Made by a program: the position numbers and the translations under genes. A model generated the notes under the pieces. That model saw only the letters and a program-made list of their open reading frames with translations. It had not been told where the DNA came from and did no database searches. Positions 34,088-44,908 of a stretch of 64,000 nucleotides of DNA are shown piece by piece. Source of the DNA: Reticulitermes speratus (taxonomy: Eukaryota > Arthropoda > Insecta > Blattodea > Rhinotermitidae); the NCBI GenBank assembly GCA_021186555.1, contig JAJKFL010000330.1, positions 32,651,944 through 32,715,943 on the forward strand, written 5' to 3'. Positions within the stretch are counted from its first letter, which is position 1. The number at the start of each line of letters is the position of its first letter.

Positions 34088-34594
34088 TTTTTTTGTGCTA
34101 AAAGCTACAGTCACTTCAACACATGATTTAAAATATTCTATCGGCACTTTAAAACATAAGTTAAAATCTTGTAAAAAGATTCGCTAAAAGTTGTAAAATT
34201 ATAAAAGCACTGTAGATGGTAGATTGTGGAACTGCTGGCGTGTGGGATCGTGGTATTAGAAGCTGTAAAATAAACGATTTTGTAAGTAATATAGAATTTG
34301 TAAATATATTGGTTGCTAACAGTAATCATGCATTCATATTCATTAAATAGAAAATCAATAATGATTACTGTTAGCAACCAATATATTTACAAATTCTATA
34401 TTACTTACAAAATCGTTTATTTTACAGCTTCTAATACCACACGCCAGCAGTTCCACAATTCTACCATCTACAGTGCTTTTATAATTTTACAACTTTTAGC
34501 GAATCTTTTTACAAGATTTTAACTTATGTTTTAAAGTGCCGATAGAATATTTAAAATCATGTGTTGAAGTGACTGTAGCTTTTAGCAAAAAAAA

Positions 34595-34632
34595 CCCCTG
34601 ACGATGATCCTAGGATCGAAACACGTGTAGGA
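34595..34632 (+). ncRNA. Hammerhead ribozyme-like motif, right arm
   Basis: Twin of the left-arm motif: CTGACGA (34598-34604), GATC/GATC, GAAA, ACACGTGT, A (34629). The third base of stem I is changed (GGAG instead of GGGG), leaving 2 bp. Confidence 0.6.
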
Positions 34633-34727
34633 GTACAATTTTTAACAATTTTAATAATAAAGCTACTTAAAAAAGTGGTTTTAGTTGTGCATCAGTTGGT
34701 CTGTAACGTAATTTAACTGATTTATAA

Positions 34728-35515
34728 GTTCCAAGTCGCGTTTAAGTCCATGCTAACCTAAATATTTAAATAAAATCAGGACTTCTGATGTCCACGTGTT
34801 TTCGTGGAACAACGACAGAACACAAAAATCGCTTCCATCTGCTGGATATTTAACAGATTTTCAATTTCGCTGGTAAAAAATTATTCATGCTAGAAGTCGT
34901 TTAGTTAATGGTCCATCATTGTCAGTTATTAGGGCTAAATATCAACAAAGTCGACTTGCTTTCTGAATCCGGTAAGTTTTCGGGGAGAAGCAGATACCAT
35001 CTCTAGAATAAACCACGTGGATAAGGGGGTGGAATACGTGCAAGGGGTAGTAATTGTTAGTGGGGGATAACAGAGAATCCGGATGTAAGGGGAGGAGATA
35101 ATCTGCCTGCGTCTCCTAGGAGACAGACTGTAGTTGGTGGCTCTTTTAATCAAGCTTCGATTGTACTAGCAAGCATGAGCCAATTACAGATGATACATGT
35201 ACAGCTCGGTGCAGTATGTTGCTCGGTACAAGATTTCGAACCCCACCAAATGTTCTTCAGATCTTACACAAGACAATTTCCTGTTCAAAATATCTATAGT
35301 TTTAACTTTAAAGCGGGTGGTACGCATAGTTACCACTATGCGTGAAAGATTTTAACGAATATGCTGAAAGATCCTATCACAGGTTAAAGGATCCTTTGTG
35401 AGAGGATTAAGAGTCACCCTGTGGTGTTTTAATCAGTGTTTCAGTCATCATAATACATTTAACGAAATATATTGAATTTATTGCGAACATGTTGAACTAG
35501 TTCATATATAAAGGT
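34728..35515. other. Unassigned stretch
   Basis: 35300-35345 (gcgggtggtacgcatagtta) resembles the end of the long 114-bp unit. Otherwise nothing recognised. Confidence 0.4.
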
Positions 35516-35562
35516 TACTCCTACATGTTTCGGCAATTAAATATGGCCGTCCTCAAGGAGTA
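35516..35562 (-). ncRNA. Hammerhead-like motif with altered core
   Basis: Minus strand: stem I TACTCC/GGAGTA (6 bp), TTGAGGA (conserved C replaced by T), stem II GGC/GCC, GAAA, ACATGT, A. No opposing arm found; a solo copy. Confidence 0.55.
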
Positions 35563-35754
35563 CATACTACAAAAAGGCCATGTTTATTTAAGATAAAACA
35601 TCGTTGGGGTAAACGGTTAAATATAATTTGAAGAATAAAATATATATTATATTATTCATTCCTTGCATTGATAACGACTAATGTATAATAATTAACCAAC
35701 AAACGCACAGTGCTACCTTTCAACGTGCACACAAGCTGCCCGGAAATCACTGTA

Positions 35755-35832
35755 CAGGATATACACAAAAGAATGGTGCGGTTTTAATAGTGAACACTAT
35801 TAAAACCGCACCATTCTTTTGTGTATACCCTG
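35755..35832. mobile_element. 78-bp hairpin MITE
   Basis: Two 38-bp arms with one mismatch and a 2-nt loop; ends CAGGATATACACAAAAG and the reverse, TA duplicated at 35753-35754 and 35833-35834. A second copy is at 61278-61354. Confidence 0.85.
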
Positions 35833-35962
35833 TATATCAAAGTTACATATTCTTTATACACATCTCTCTTCTACACGGAGCAACCTGCATCTTAACTGTC
35901 AATCCTTCTCCATGATATACAAGACGTCAGGAATTAACATCTTATAAAAATGTCTTATTTTA

Positions 35963-36236
35963 GGCCGCGATAGTTCAGTCGGTATAGCGACTACGCTACG
36001 AGCTGGACGGTCCGAGGATCGAATTTTCCGCAGCCGTCCAGACCGGCCCTGGGGCCCACCCAGTCTCCTATACAATGGGTACCAGGTCTCTTTCCCGGGG
36101 GTAAAGCGGCCGGAGCGTGGAGTTGACCACCCACCCTTATCTAGTGCCAGGGTTAAAGAAAGAGTAGAGTTATACCTCTACTGCCCCCTCTGGGTCTTCA
36201 CGGTTTGTTCTAGGGAGAAATTTACCTTTATAAAAA
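35963..36236 (+). mobile_element. SINE family 1, full-length copy
   Basis: tRNA-like head (gatagttcagtcggtatagc A-box; ggtccgaggatcgaatt B-box), then tcctatacaatgggtacc, gggggtaaagcggcc, atctagtgccagggttaaag, tatacctctactgccccc, gttctagggagaaatttacc. Confidence 0.9.
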
Positions 36237-36267
36237 TGTCTTATACAAGATCATTCGATGTACATAC

Positions 36268-36310
36268 ATCCTGATAATGATTCCACAGGGATCGAAACAT
36301 GTAGCACCTT
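36268..36310 (+). ncRNA. Decayed hammerhead-like motif
   Basis: CTGATAATGATTCC then GGGATCGAAACATGTA. The conserved G8 is A, and stem I does not pair. Confidence 0.4.
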
Positions 36311-36615
36311 TCAATCCTTTAAAGTAATATAACTGTGTAGATACAAAAATTGTGTACTTATTTGTTAATTATTATAGATTAAATTATAAATACACAAATT
36401 AATGTTTAGACTTTCTTCAGATTACGATTACGTAAAATAGACAATTTTATATTACCGGTCTTTCTTACGTCAAAAATTTTAACATCATTTAAGATACAAG
36501 CACTTACACACACCAACATGCGCACACAAAACATTATGTTATACGTAAATTCAAACCCTCCTACATGTTTCAGCGATAAATTCTATTGTGTGCATATATT
36601 ATAATAATATAATAA
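36311..36615. other. Unassigned; a half hammerhead at 36551-36575
   Basis: 36556-36574 (cctcctacatgtttcagc) is the GAAACATGTAGGAGG half of a hammerhead motif on the minus strand; no core half is adjacent. Otherwise AT-rich without a gene. Confidence 0.45.
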
Positions 36616-36780
36616 TAACCATGGCTCGACAGCCCTATATGGGCTTGGGCCTCCTCTTTCCGAGGTTACGAAGTCTTTGTGCGTTTGCGGCAGTGAAGGA
36701 CCGGTCACTGGCCGCGCTTTTTTTTTCGACTCGATCCTAATGTGACTGCCAGAGCCATCTGGCAGTCAGTCAGGAGACTT
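36616..36780 (-). mobile_element. Probable SINE family 2 tail fragment
   Basis: atggctcgacagccc and cctcctctttccgagg match the tail side of the family 2 SINE at 20156. The head is absent. Confidence 0.5.
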
Positions 36781-36920
36781 GGGTGAGAAATGGCCGCTTG
36801 AATTTAGCTTACGGACACTACTGGTTCTTCTTCATGCCCGAAGGTTCTTTTACATGCCGTAAATCTACGACATGGGACCGACGGCTTTACTTCCCCTCTG
36901 AAGGAAGTTGTGCTCCGGAT

Positions 36921-36982
36921 TTTTATTGTGTGCATATATTGTGTGCATATATTGTGTGCATATATTGTGTGCATATATTGGT
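36921..36982. repeat. 14-bp microrepeat (attgtgtgcatat), about 5 copies
   Basis: Five near-perfect copies of attgtgtgcatat. A single copy also occurs at 36583. Confidence 0.85.
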
Positions 36983-38185
36983 GTGTTTAATTGATTACAA
37001 AGTGCGCGGAATGTATGATATTAAATTTTAAAATCTCATTTAAAGTGGTTTCCTTTCTTCTCCCTCACATTAAGCAAACTCCTCCACCTCTAAATGCATC
37101 TGGTCCAGGTATTTTCTTGTACTGCGTACGAAAATGAATTTTTCCACTGATTAATTTGTGGCTGTAATCGGATTTGTGGGTGATAAGGTAGAGAAAGTAA
37201 GCTCCACCATGGGGAGTGCTTCCACCCCGTGTAATATTAGATCCTACCCCTTTGTGAAGGGTAGCGATATGTTAGTACAGACAACAGACACTTAAAATGG
37301 CACAACAGAATAGTATAGACCTGTCAAATTTATAGACTTCTGAGACTTTGTCATTCTTTCCAAATGGCATTGCTCTTCGCTTTCATAAGCAAAATTGACA
37401 TAATTCTAAATTTTGCTATCACACAAAAATTATTTGTTATTATTACTAGCAGTGTACTCATAATTTTAACAAGTTCATTGTAAATTACTAAATATACTAA
37501 CATGATTCTAACTACAGCATTGAAGGAGCTACAAATTTGATTACGTTTGGAGCATAGATCTGGCTTCAAAATAGGAGCAACGCCGTTTGGAACACACAGT
37601 TGTGGTTCTTGCTGTAAGAAGAAACTTTGTTCAAAAGGAAGGCTTCTTCTCTCGCAGAGTACACCATATACACACCCACCCCACATTATTTCCCGCCTCA
37701 GCAACCCCGTCGGCTTTTAGACCAACCACCACAGCAAGAAGGGGGTGAGAACATTCCGGTAGAAAAGAAAATCACTCAGTAGTGGCAAAATGGTTGTCGC
37801 CTCCACCTCTTCCTATGCTTCCCTTTTTGCCTCTTTCACATCCTCGAAAAGGTGCTATTTGGCTTTTGGATTTCTAAATAATTTGCCAACGATTTGTGCA
37901 GCCTAAGAGAGGAAATGGCAGGCAAAGGCTTTCAACTGGCGCTTCGTATAATCGCATCTCATTGTTATCTTGTGTCTTTTGTTCCCTAAACCAGGTTTAT
38001 GCACGAGTTTAGGAAAGGCTTGTGTTTTTCGCTTCTTTCTGAGGTTCGGGGAGCGATGGTGACAATTATGTCACTGTGCGGTAAGTAAATAACAGGAATA
38101 CAATTAGACTAACAGCTGTAATTTTGGGTAAAGTGCAGAAAATTGCGATGGACATTTTGCGATGTAGTGATATTGTGAGTGGTAA
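36983..38185. other. Unassigned stretch
   Basis: About 1.2 kb without arrays. A minus ORF of 117 codons (37351-37704) shows no recognisable domain. 37730-38060 is of more even base composition than its surroundings and could be non-repetitive host DNA, but I find no coding evidence. Confidence 0.35.
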
Positions 38186-38187
38186 AC

Positions 38188-38230
38188 AGAATGAATGAAT
38201 GAATTAATTAATTGAATGAATGAATAAATA
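38188..38230. repeat. (GAAT)n microsatellite
   Basis: gaatgaatgaatt with variants. It directly precedes a SINE and resembles the tail repeat of the type B LINE at 4.2 kb. Confidence 0.85.
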
Positions 38231-38530
38231 GTGGATCGGGATAGCTCAGTCGGTATAGCGACTCGTTACAGGCTAAACGGTCTGGGGATCGAATCGAATC
38301 CCGGTGGGGGCGAGATTTTCCGCGCAAGTCCAGACCTGTACTGGGGCTCACCCAGCCTCCTATACAATGGGTACCGGGTCTCTTTCTTGGGGGTAAAGCG
38401 GCCGAGGCGTGGAGTTGAACACCCACCCTCATCTAGTGCCAGGGTTAAAGAAAGAGTAGAGCTATACCTCTACTCCTCCTCTGGGCCTTCATGGCCTGTT
38501 CTAGGGAGAAATTACCTTTACCTTTACAAA
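38231..38530 (+). mobile_element. SINE family 1, full-length copy
   Basis: Head with gatagctcagtcggtatagc and a B-box where atcgaatcgaatccc shows a 5-bp duplication. Body and (ttacctttacc)n tail as in other copies. ORFs on both strands here are translations of the SINE. Confidence 0.9.
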
Positions 38531-38898
38531 TAAATAAATAAATACATGCGAATTAAATCTTGTTTATTTAAAGACGCAGAATTAACTGCTTAGTTAAGTG
38601 AGATGTGGCAGCAAAATTTATGTATGAAAGGCGAGGTTTGTAGAATGTATCATACAATCGGCAGGTCTAGAAAAATTGTTGGGGGAATTTATTTTTCGTT
38701 CCGACTGCTTTCAAGTAACAACTACTTTACAAAAAACTAAAAGTACGTTGTATGAATGTTATGAAAGAAAACTTGAATTATATAAAGTGTAGGGCCTGTA
38801 TATGTATATATATATATCTTTGACGTCCTCTCCTCATACTTGAAAAAATTCCATGTGGTAATTTTTAAATACATAACACGACATTATTAATCAGATCT
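38531..38898. other. Unassigned stretch
   Basis: No gene; short (aaat)n and (ta)n tracts at 38527-38543 and 38800-38816. Confidence 0.4.
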
Positions 38899-38899
38899 A

Positions 38900-39735
38900 T
38901 GTAGTGTGATAAGATCTATGCAGTGTGATAAGATCTATGCAGTGTGATGAGGTCAATGCAGTGTGATAAGGTGTATGCAGTGTGATAAGATCTATGCAGT
39001 GTGATAAGGTCTATGCAGTGTGATAAGGTCTATGCAGTGTGATAAGGTCAATGCAGTGTGATAAGGTCTATGCAGTGTGATAAGGTCTATGCAGTGTGAT
39101 AAGATCTATGCAGTGTTATAAGATCTATGCAGTGTGATAAAACCTATGCAGTGTGATAATACCTATGCAGTGTGATAAGATCTATGCAGTGTGATAAGAT
39201 CTATGCAGTGTGATAAGGTCTATGAAGTGTGATAAGATCTATGCAGTGTGATAAGATCTATGCAGTGTGATAAGACCTATGCAGTGTGATGAGGTCAATG
39301 CAGTGTGATAAGGTGTATGCAGTGTGATAAGATCTATGCAGTGTGATAAGGTCTATGCAGTGTGATAAGGTCTATGCAGTGTGATAAGATCTATGCAGTG
39401 TGATAAGACCTATGCAGTGTTATAAGATCTATGCAGTGTGATAAAACCTATGCAGTGTGATAATACCTATGCAGTGTGATAAGATCTATGCAGTGTGATA
39501 AGATCTATGCAGTGTGATATGATCTATGTAGTGTGATAAGATCTATGCAGTGTGATAAGATCTATGCAGTGTGATAAGATCTATGCAGTGTGATAAGATC
39601 TATGCAGTGTGATAAGATCTATGCAGTGTGATAAGATCTATGCAGTGTGATAAGATCTATGCAGTGTGATAAGATCTATGCAGTGTGATAAGATCTATGC
39701 AGTGTGATAAGATCTATACAGTGTGATAAGATTTT
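38900..39735. repeat. 19-bp minisatellite, about 44 copies
   Basis: Unit gatctatgcagtgtgataa. Variants (ggtctatg, ggtgtatg, aacctatg, tgttataag) recur in the same order in 38930-39180 and 39280-39500, so a block of about ten units was duplicated; the last ten units are nearly identical. Confidence 0.95.
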
Positions 39736-40890
39736 CAGCAGTGGCTCAGTGTCTACGGAAATTAATTATCTACAACAATTGAGCATCGGGGCACAGGCAA
39801 TACACCTGGTCAAAATTGCAAAGCACCTTTGATTACGTCATATTTTGATATTATAGAATAGCGTGACGGTGACCCACCGTTCTTATTTGGCATGCTTTTT
39901 TCTGTTTGTTTCTTATGAACATATTTACTGTTATAAATTTTACAGATCCATCCTTGAAGTTTTAAGATTTCTTTATATACTGAGTTACAAGTGAAGATCT
40001 TCTGCAGGTGCGAACCCACAATTTTTCATTGGGAGAAGTTGGGGGGGGGAGGGGGGCTGACCCTGAATATATATATAATATATATATATAATTCATGTCT
40101 GATTTTAAATAACTACATATTCTAGGATTCACTCACAAAATTTAAATCACAAAATCTAATCTTCCTGATATTTTAATTTCGTATGAGACTTGCTAGTTTA
40201 ATTTTATTTTTCAAAATCCCAATGTAAAAGTCATCAGCCAGTTTCAGCGACTGATTTACGCTTAAGGTCAAATCGCGTAACACATACGAGATCATTTGTC
40301 TATAAAAATTTTTTTTTAAATTTCGATTCAGATGGTGTGGGGGCTACAACCCGGCAGCCCCCACTTTGGGTGCACACCTAGTCCTCTAAAAAACGATACC
40401 ACATAAGTTGGTATGTTTAAAAACTACAAAAATTTCCGAGTCATCGTATAACAACCTACATCAGAAGGTATTATATATGTTAGAGGAAATGGTCAAGTAG
40501 TCGGAGTAGCAAGTAGCTCTTCTTTGCTTAAACTCTAGTACTCAAAATGGAGACATTAGATTATTCTGTAAAGTCTGTACATATCTACCATTCGACGGCT
40601 TTACGTCACAACAGTCCCTAGTTTACTTACTAAACAGGAAGTTTAAAATCTCAAATAAATATTTTTATTCAAAACACCAAAAACATAGGACCAAGTGACT
40701 AATAAGGAACGAAACTTTATTCTTTTTATCTCATTATAAAATAATTTGTAGGTGTTAAATTTTGGTGCACAAGTTTTCCTGTCACAGCTTTTCTTTTTTA
40801 AATAAAAAAATTTACTATGTGAAAGAAATTTTAATTAATTATGTCAAACTAAATAGCGTATCTTTCTCTTTTCTTTCAGATACATTGCTG
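39736..40890. other. Unassigned stretch
   Basis: Contains a G-run at 40041-40058 and (ta)n at 40066-40091. A 69-codon minus ORF (39810-40019) is unrecognised. No gene. Confidence 0.4.
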
Positions 40891-40894
40891 CGAG

Positions 40895-41890
40895 TCGAAA
40901 GTGATATCGTAGCGACTACTTGGCTTCAAAAGTGATATCGTAGCGACTACTTGGCTTCAAAAGTGATATCGTAGCGACTACTTGGCTTCAAAAGTGATAT
41001 CGTAGCGACTACTTGGCTTCAAAAGTGATATCGTAGCGACTACTTGGCTTCAAAAGTGATATCGTAGCGACTACTTGGCTTCAAAAGTGATATCGTAGCG
41101 ACTACTTGGCTTCAAAAGTGATATCGTAGCGACTACTTCGCTTCAAAAGTGATATCGTAGCGACTACTTGGCTTCAAAAGTGATATCATAGCGACTACTT
41201 GGCTTCAAAAGTGATATCGTAGCGACTACTTGGCTTCAAAAGTGATATCGTAGCGACTACTTCGCTTCAAAAGTGATATCTTAGCAACTACTTGGCTTCA
41301 AAAGTGATATCGTAGCAACTACTTGGCTTCAAAAGTGATATCGTAGCGACTACTTGGCTTCAAAAGTGATATTGTAGCGACTACTTGGCTTCAAAAGTGA
41401 TATCGTAGCGACTACTTGGCTTCAAAACTGATATCGTAGCGACTACTTGGCTTCAAAAGTGATATCGTAGCGACTACTTGGCTTCAAAAGTGATATCTAG
41501 CGACTACTTGGCTTCAAAAGTGATATCTTAGCAACTACTTGGCTTCAAAAGTGATATCGTAGCGACTACTTCGCTTCAAAAGTGATATCTTAGCACTACT
41601 TGGCTTCAAAAGTGATATCGATAGCGACTACTTGGCTTCAAAAGTGATATCGTAGCGACTACTTGGCTTCAAAAGTGATATCATAGCGACTACTTGGCTT
41701 CAAAAGTGATATCTTAGCAACTACTTGGCTTCAAAAGTGATATCGTAGCACTACTTGGCTTCAAAGTGATATCTAGCAACTACTTGGCTTCAAACGTGAT
41801 ATCGTAGCGACTACTTGGCTTCAAAAGTGATATCGTAACAACTACTTGGCTTCAAAATTGATATCGTTGCAACTACTTGGTTTCAAAAGA
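40895..41890. repeat. 31-bp minisatellite, about 32 copies
   Basis: Unit gtgatatcgtagcgactact then tggcttcaaaa; tggcttcaaa at 40921 and 40952. More one-base deletions in the right half (41580-41780). Confidence 0.95.
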
Positions 41891-42237
41891 AGACTGTAGG
41901 CTTCTACCCTTCACACTGTATCTTGTGTTTACCTGGCAGAAGTTGTTACACCTCCAAGCTCTTTGAACAAAGTGTAGATAATCCGACAAGTGTTGTCTAT
42001 CTGAATGTATCTTTATGAAAACACTTAACGTACATCGATAGACCGTCCTATGGTCAAATCAGCGCTTACATATCGACAGACCGGCGACTAACCGATGATA
42101 CAAAACAAAGATAAGGATACTATATGCTATGCCGGAGTGACTGTCGAAAATAGATAGGCCTGTCTGTGCGTCTAGAGATCTTAGCGCCTATTTAGTCATG
42201 AAGGAATGTAAAATAGAGGAAATGAGCCAAAACATCA
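41891..42237. other. Unassigned stretch
   Basis: No gene or repeat seen. Confidence 0.4.
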
Positions 42238-42395
42238 AGTAGAAAGGTAAAGCAATCCCATTACAGGCCTGGACAGGCCCTGAGGATTCCAGCAGGTTGA
42301 GGCTCCCAGAATTTCTGGACAATCGGTACATAAAAGCCAGGCTTAAGAACCGGCTGCCTTTACCCCCATGGAGATATTCCCGGTACTCATTTATG
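42238..42395 (-). mobile_element. Dispersed repeat, copy 2
   Basis: Shares caggcctggacaggccct, aggttgaggctcccaga and caatcggtacat with 15712-15935. Minus translation INEYREYLHGGKGS parallels NEYQEYFLGGKGG of the first copy. Confidence 0.6.
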
Positions 42396-42798
42396 GAAAT
42401 ATGGCACATGAAAGTACAAAAATAGAGATGTGGGACACGAACTGTGTTGCGTTGAGATGTTGAAAGTGTGGGTGCAGAATAACCGGTCAGTTTCTTCACA
42501 CAATGCCTCTTTTGTAGCCGCTTTTGCTGCACCCTTTACATTTCGTTCCCTTATATGTCTGTCCGTCTTACAATCCGTCCATTCACACCACTTGTGTGTT
42601 ATTCTTGTAATAGCTTTATATAACCCACACCTCTAATCTCCAATGTAATGTACACTCCTCGTCAGTTACCTGCTTATAATTCGGATCTACCGCTGCTCTG
42701 GTATGGCTTTGGTGTTTGTTGCTTAAAGTGGTAAAATTATTGGCTTGTGTTCTGGAAATATCGAGTTAGAAATTAGATAATGACATTGAATTATTGTA
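42396..42798. other. Unassigned stretch
   Basis: No array or recognised element; overlapping ORFs on both strands (42188 minus, 42430 plus) are unremarkable. Confidence 0.4.
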
Positions 42799-43145
42799 CA
42801 ACAATGCACTAAGACAGTTTTTTCACTGTTTTCTATTCGAGCCAATACGCATTTAGGCAAGTTATCTGCCATCTCAGGGTATTTTAAGTATTTTTACAAG
42901 ACCATTTGGTACGTCATAAGAGTCGTTGTTACCCATCGTATAAATTTTGTAAAATTTGTATGTTAAACTGTAAAAGTTATTAAATTTTAAACTATAAAAT
43001 TGGTCTATGTAAAAATCACTTAAATACCCGAGATGGGAAATAACTCCGAAATGCGATGGCATCCTTATAAAAAGTAAACAGTGAAAACGTCTAGTGCTTT
43101 GTTGGGACAAATAATTCAAATAAAAGATGCACGGGGAATATAAAG
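42799..43145. mobile_element. Old ribozyme foldback element
   Basis: Arms 42799-42897 and 43009-43106 match imperfectly (gcacta, ttttcactgtt, ccatctc, ggtattttaag). The right end has the one-sided block as agatgcacgggg. Hammerhead remnants are visible in both arms (CCTGAGATGGCA on the minus strand, GAGATGGG on the plus) but both cores are broken. No clear flanking duplication. Confidence 0.65.
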
Positions 43146-43315
43146 TGATAATATGACGTAATTATCCTACGATTTTTACTTTTTCATCGCTGTAGCATTG
43201 CGCTTGTTCTACATGCGACGAAAGTGTTCCACGTTCTTTAATAATTAGCTAAATCCTCATGTTGTTAAGGTGAAATCTGGGAACAAGCTAATTAACCACA
43301 ATAAGTAACATTTTT

Positions 43316-43522
43316 TAGGCTTCACGATCACGCTCAGACATTCCACACTCGGTAGGACTCCTCTGGACGAGTGATAAGCCCGTCGCAGAGACCTCTACCT
43401 GACAACACACAACACTCACAACAGACACACATCCATGCCCCCGGTGGGATTCGAACCCACGATCCCAGTAAGCGAGCGGCCGCAGACCCACGCCTTAGAC
43501 CGCGTGGCCACTGCGATCGGCA
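43316..43522 (-). mobile_element. tRNA-derived SINE, family 2
   Basis: Minus strand: GCAGTGGCCACGCGGTCTAA, GGGTTCGAATCCCACCGGGG, GGCATGGATGTGTGTC, GACGGGCTTATCACTCG. The ORF here (RLLGSWVRIPPGA) is the SINE head in translation. Confidence 0.85.
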
Positions 43523-44341
43523 CATTTTATTGTAATTTACTTTATTTTCTTATTTCATTTATTTCCCAGCCAGAAATTCATTTGCTATAAAGTGCCTTCA
43601 ATGTTGACTTCGAAACTCGGTTTTAATTCCGTAGCTTGCTTGTCTAGCTTTACAATTATACAATACTACATTACCACGTGCATCAAACTTGCAGTGTTTT
43701 GCTACATTATGACAGTTCGAAACATTGTGTATGTCCTTTGTATAAATTTGTATACTCTTTCAAAATTGTAAAGCTTTTTTTGAAACACCCTGTATAAGGG
43801 TTAGGGAAAATATAACGTATGGGGAAATTATTTTATCTGACAATTGTCAATACCTACTTCCTGACGACTTGGTTAACTTATCAACTTCGATCTTCACTTT
43901 ATTTTCACTGTGCATTTTGATTCAATCAGCGGTATTATAATGCCCAACACGCAAAACCTATGTTTCAATACCGTAACATCAAGGAGAAACTTCACAAGAC
44001 GAACGCATCCATTTAGTTTAACAAAATTTGTATAACACTGCTAATTATAAACTTCGGTTTACAACGAACAACATGTTTTTTAGATGCGAGTTGTATCTGC
44101 GAGCGGAAGGATACCATTTCTAGTGCCTTCGTTAAATATTGCGGGTTACAAGCAACTATCAATCGCATTGCACTGAAATAGGAGCGTGGACCCCGACTCA
44201 CGACACACTAGACAAGCGGCGAGCTCTGCGTTGCATGACGTCACTCAAGTAAAGCGTGATGCGAATTGTAATCTAAAATAATGTATTATTTTATATATAC
44301 TTCAAATAATGACTTTGTAAGTGATTATAATTTATATACAA
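43523..44341. other. Unassigned stretch with a foldback end fragment
   Basis: 43896-43925 (tttattttcactgtgcattt) matches the one-sided end block of the ribozyme foldback family, but no hairpin follows. Otherwise nothing recognised. Confidence 0.45.
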
Positions 44342-44501
44342 AGAGATTGGACTGATAGGACAGGTGGCGGGCTGTTGTGAGTGCGGTAATGAACCTTCGG
44401 GTTCCATAAACTGCTGGGAATTTCTTGACTAGCTGACGACCTGTTAGCTTCTCAAGAAGGACTTGCTCCATGGAGTTAGTTAGTTAGTTAGAGATTGGAC
44501 T
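44342..44501 (+). mobile_element. 5'-truncated type A LINE end with 12-bp duplication
   Basis: An exact 12-bp direct repeat agagattggact (44342-44353, 44490-44501) flanks 136 bp. These encode DRWRAVVSAVMNLRVP and a stop, then the 3' UTR, then three agtt units. This is a textbook 5'-truncated target-primed insertion, and shows where the 3' end of the type A element lies. Confidence 0.9.
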
Positions 44502-44550
44502 AGTTATAATGACAGACGGAACTTTGGATGTTAAGTGAATGTAGTTTATG

Positions 44551-44598
44551 AACCCCCTGAAGATGGCCTTATATAAGACCGAAACATATGTAGGGGTT
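44551..44598 (+). ncRNA. Hammerhead ribozyme-like motif, best preserved
   Basis: Stem I AACCCC (44551-44556) with GGGGTT (44593-44598), 6 bp; core CTGAAGA (44557-44563); one extra T; stem II GG-CTTA/TAAG-CC with one internal mismatch; GAAA; stem III ACA/TGT with 2-nt loop TA; cleavage-site A (44592). Not in a hairpin: a solo copy followed by gtagtgcatttcgttggt, the usual neighbouring block. Confidence 0.8.
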
Positions 44599-44674
44599 GA
44601 TGAACAAATAACAAAAGTTAAAGTGTAGTGCATTTCGTTGGTTTGTAAACAGTAAAATAATGTACTTTACAAAG

Positions 44675-44908
44675 AGTGGGGGCGAGATTTTCCGCACCCG
44701 TCCAGACCCGGCCCTGGGGCCCACCCAACCTCCTATACAATGGGTACGGGTTCTTTCCCGGGGGTAAAGCGGCCGGGGCGTGGAGTTGACCTCCCACCCT
44801 CAACTAGTGCCAGAGCTAAAGAAAGAGTAGAGCTATACCATCTACTCCCCCTCTAGGCCTTCGTGCCTGTTCTAGGGAGATCTTTACCTTTACCTTTACC
44901 TTACAAAG
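44675..44908 (+). mobile_element. SINE family 1, 5'-truncated
   Basis: Starts within the head at gtgggggcgagattttccgc; body and (tttacc)n tail are complete. Confidence 0.85.

Larger units (their letters stand above)
33920..34727. mobile_element. Long-hairpin ribozyme foldback element (784 bp)
   Basis: Arms 33969-34329 and 34361-34714 (about 360 bp each, few differences) with a 31-nt loop. Exact 12-bp direct repeats actgatttataa (33920-33931, 34716-34727) flank it. The one-sided block caccgtgcat lies at the left end (33947-33956) only. ORFs 34138-34377 (minus) and 34313-34522 (plus) translate to the same string because they are the two arms. Confidence 0.9.

Noticed and set aside
34138..34522. 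Two ORFs sharing the same peptide on opposite strands
   Set aside because: They are the two arms of one hairpin element, not duplicated genes.
37351..37704. 117-codon minus ORF as a host exon
   Set aside because: No domain or splice context recognised; composition alone does not support coding.
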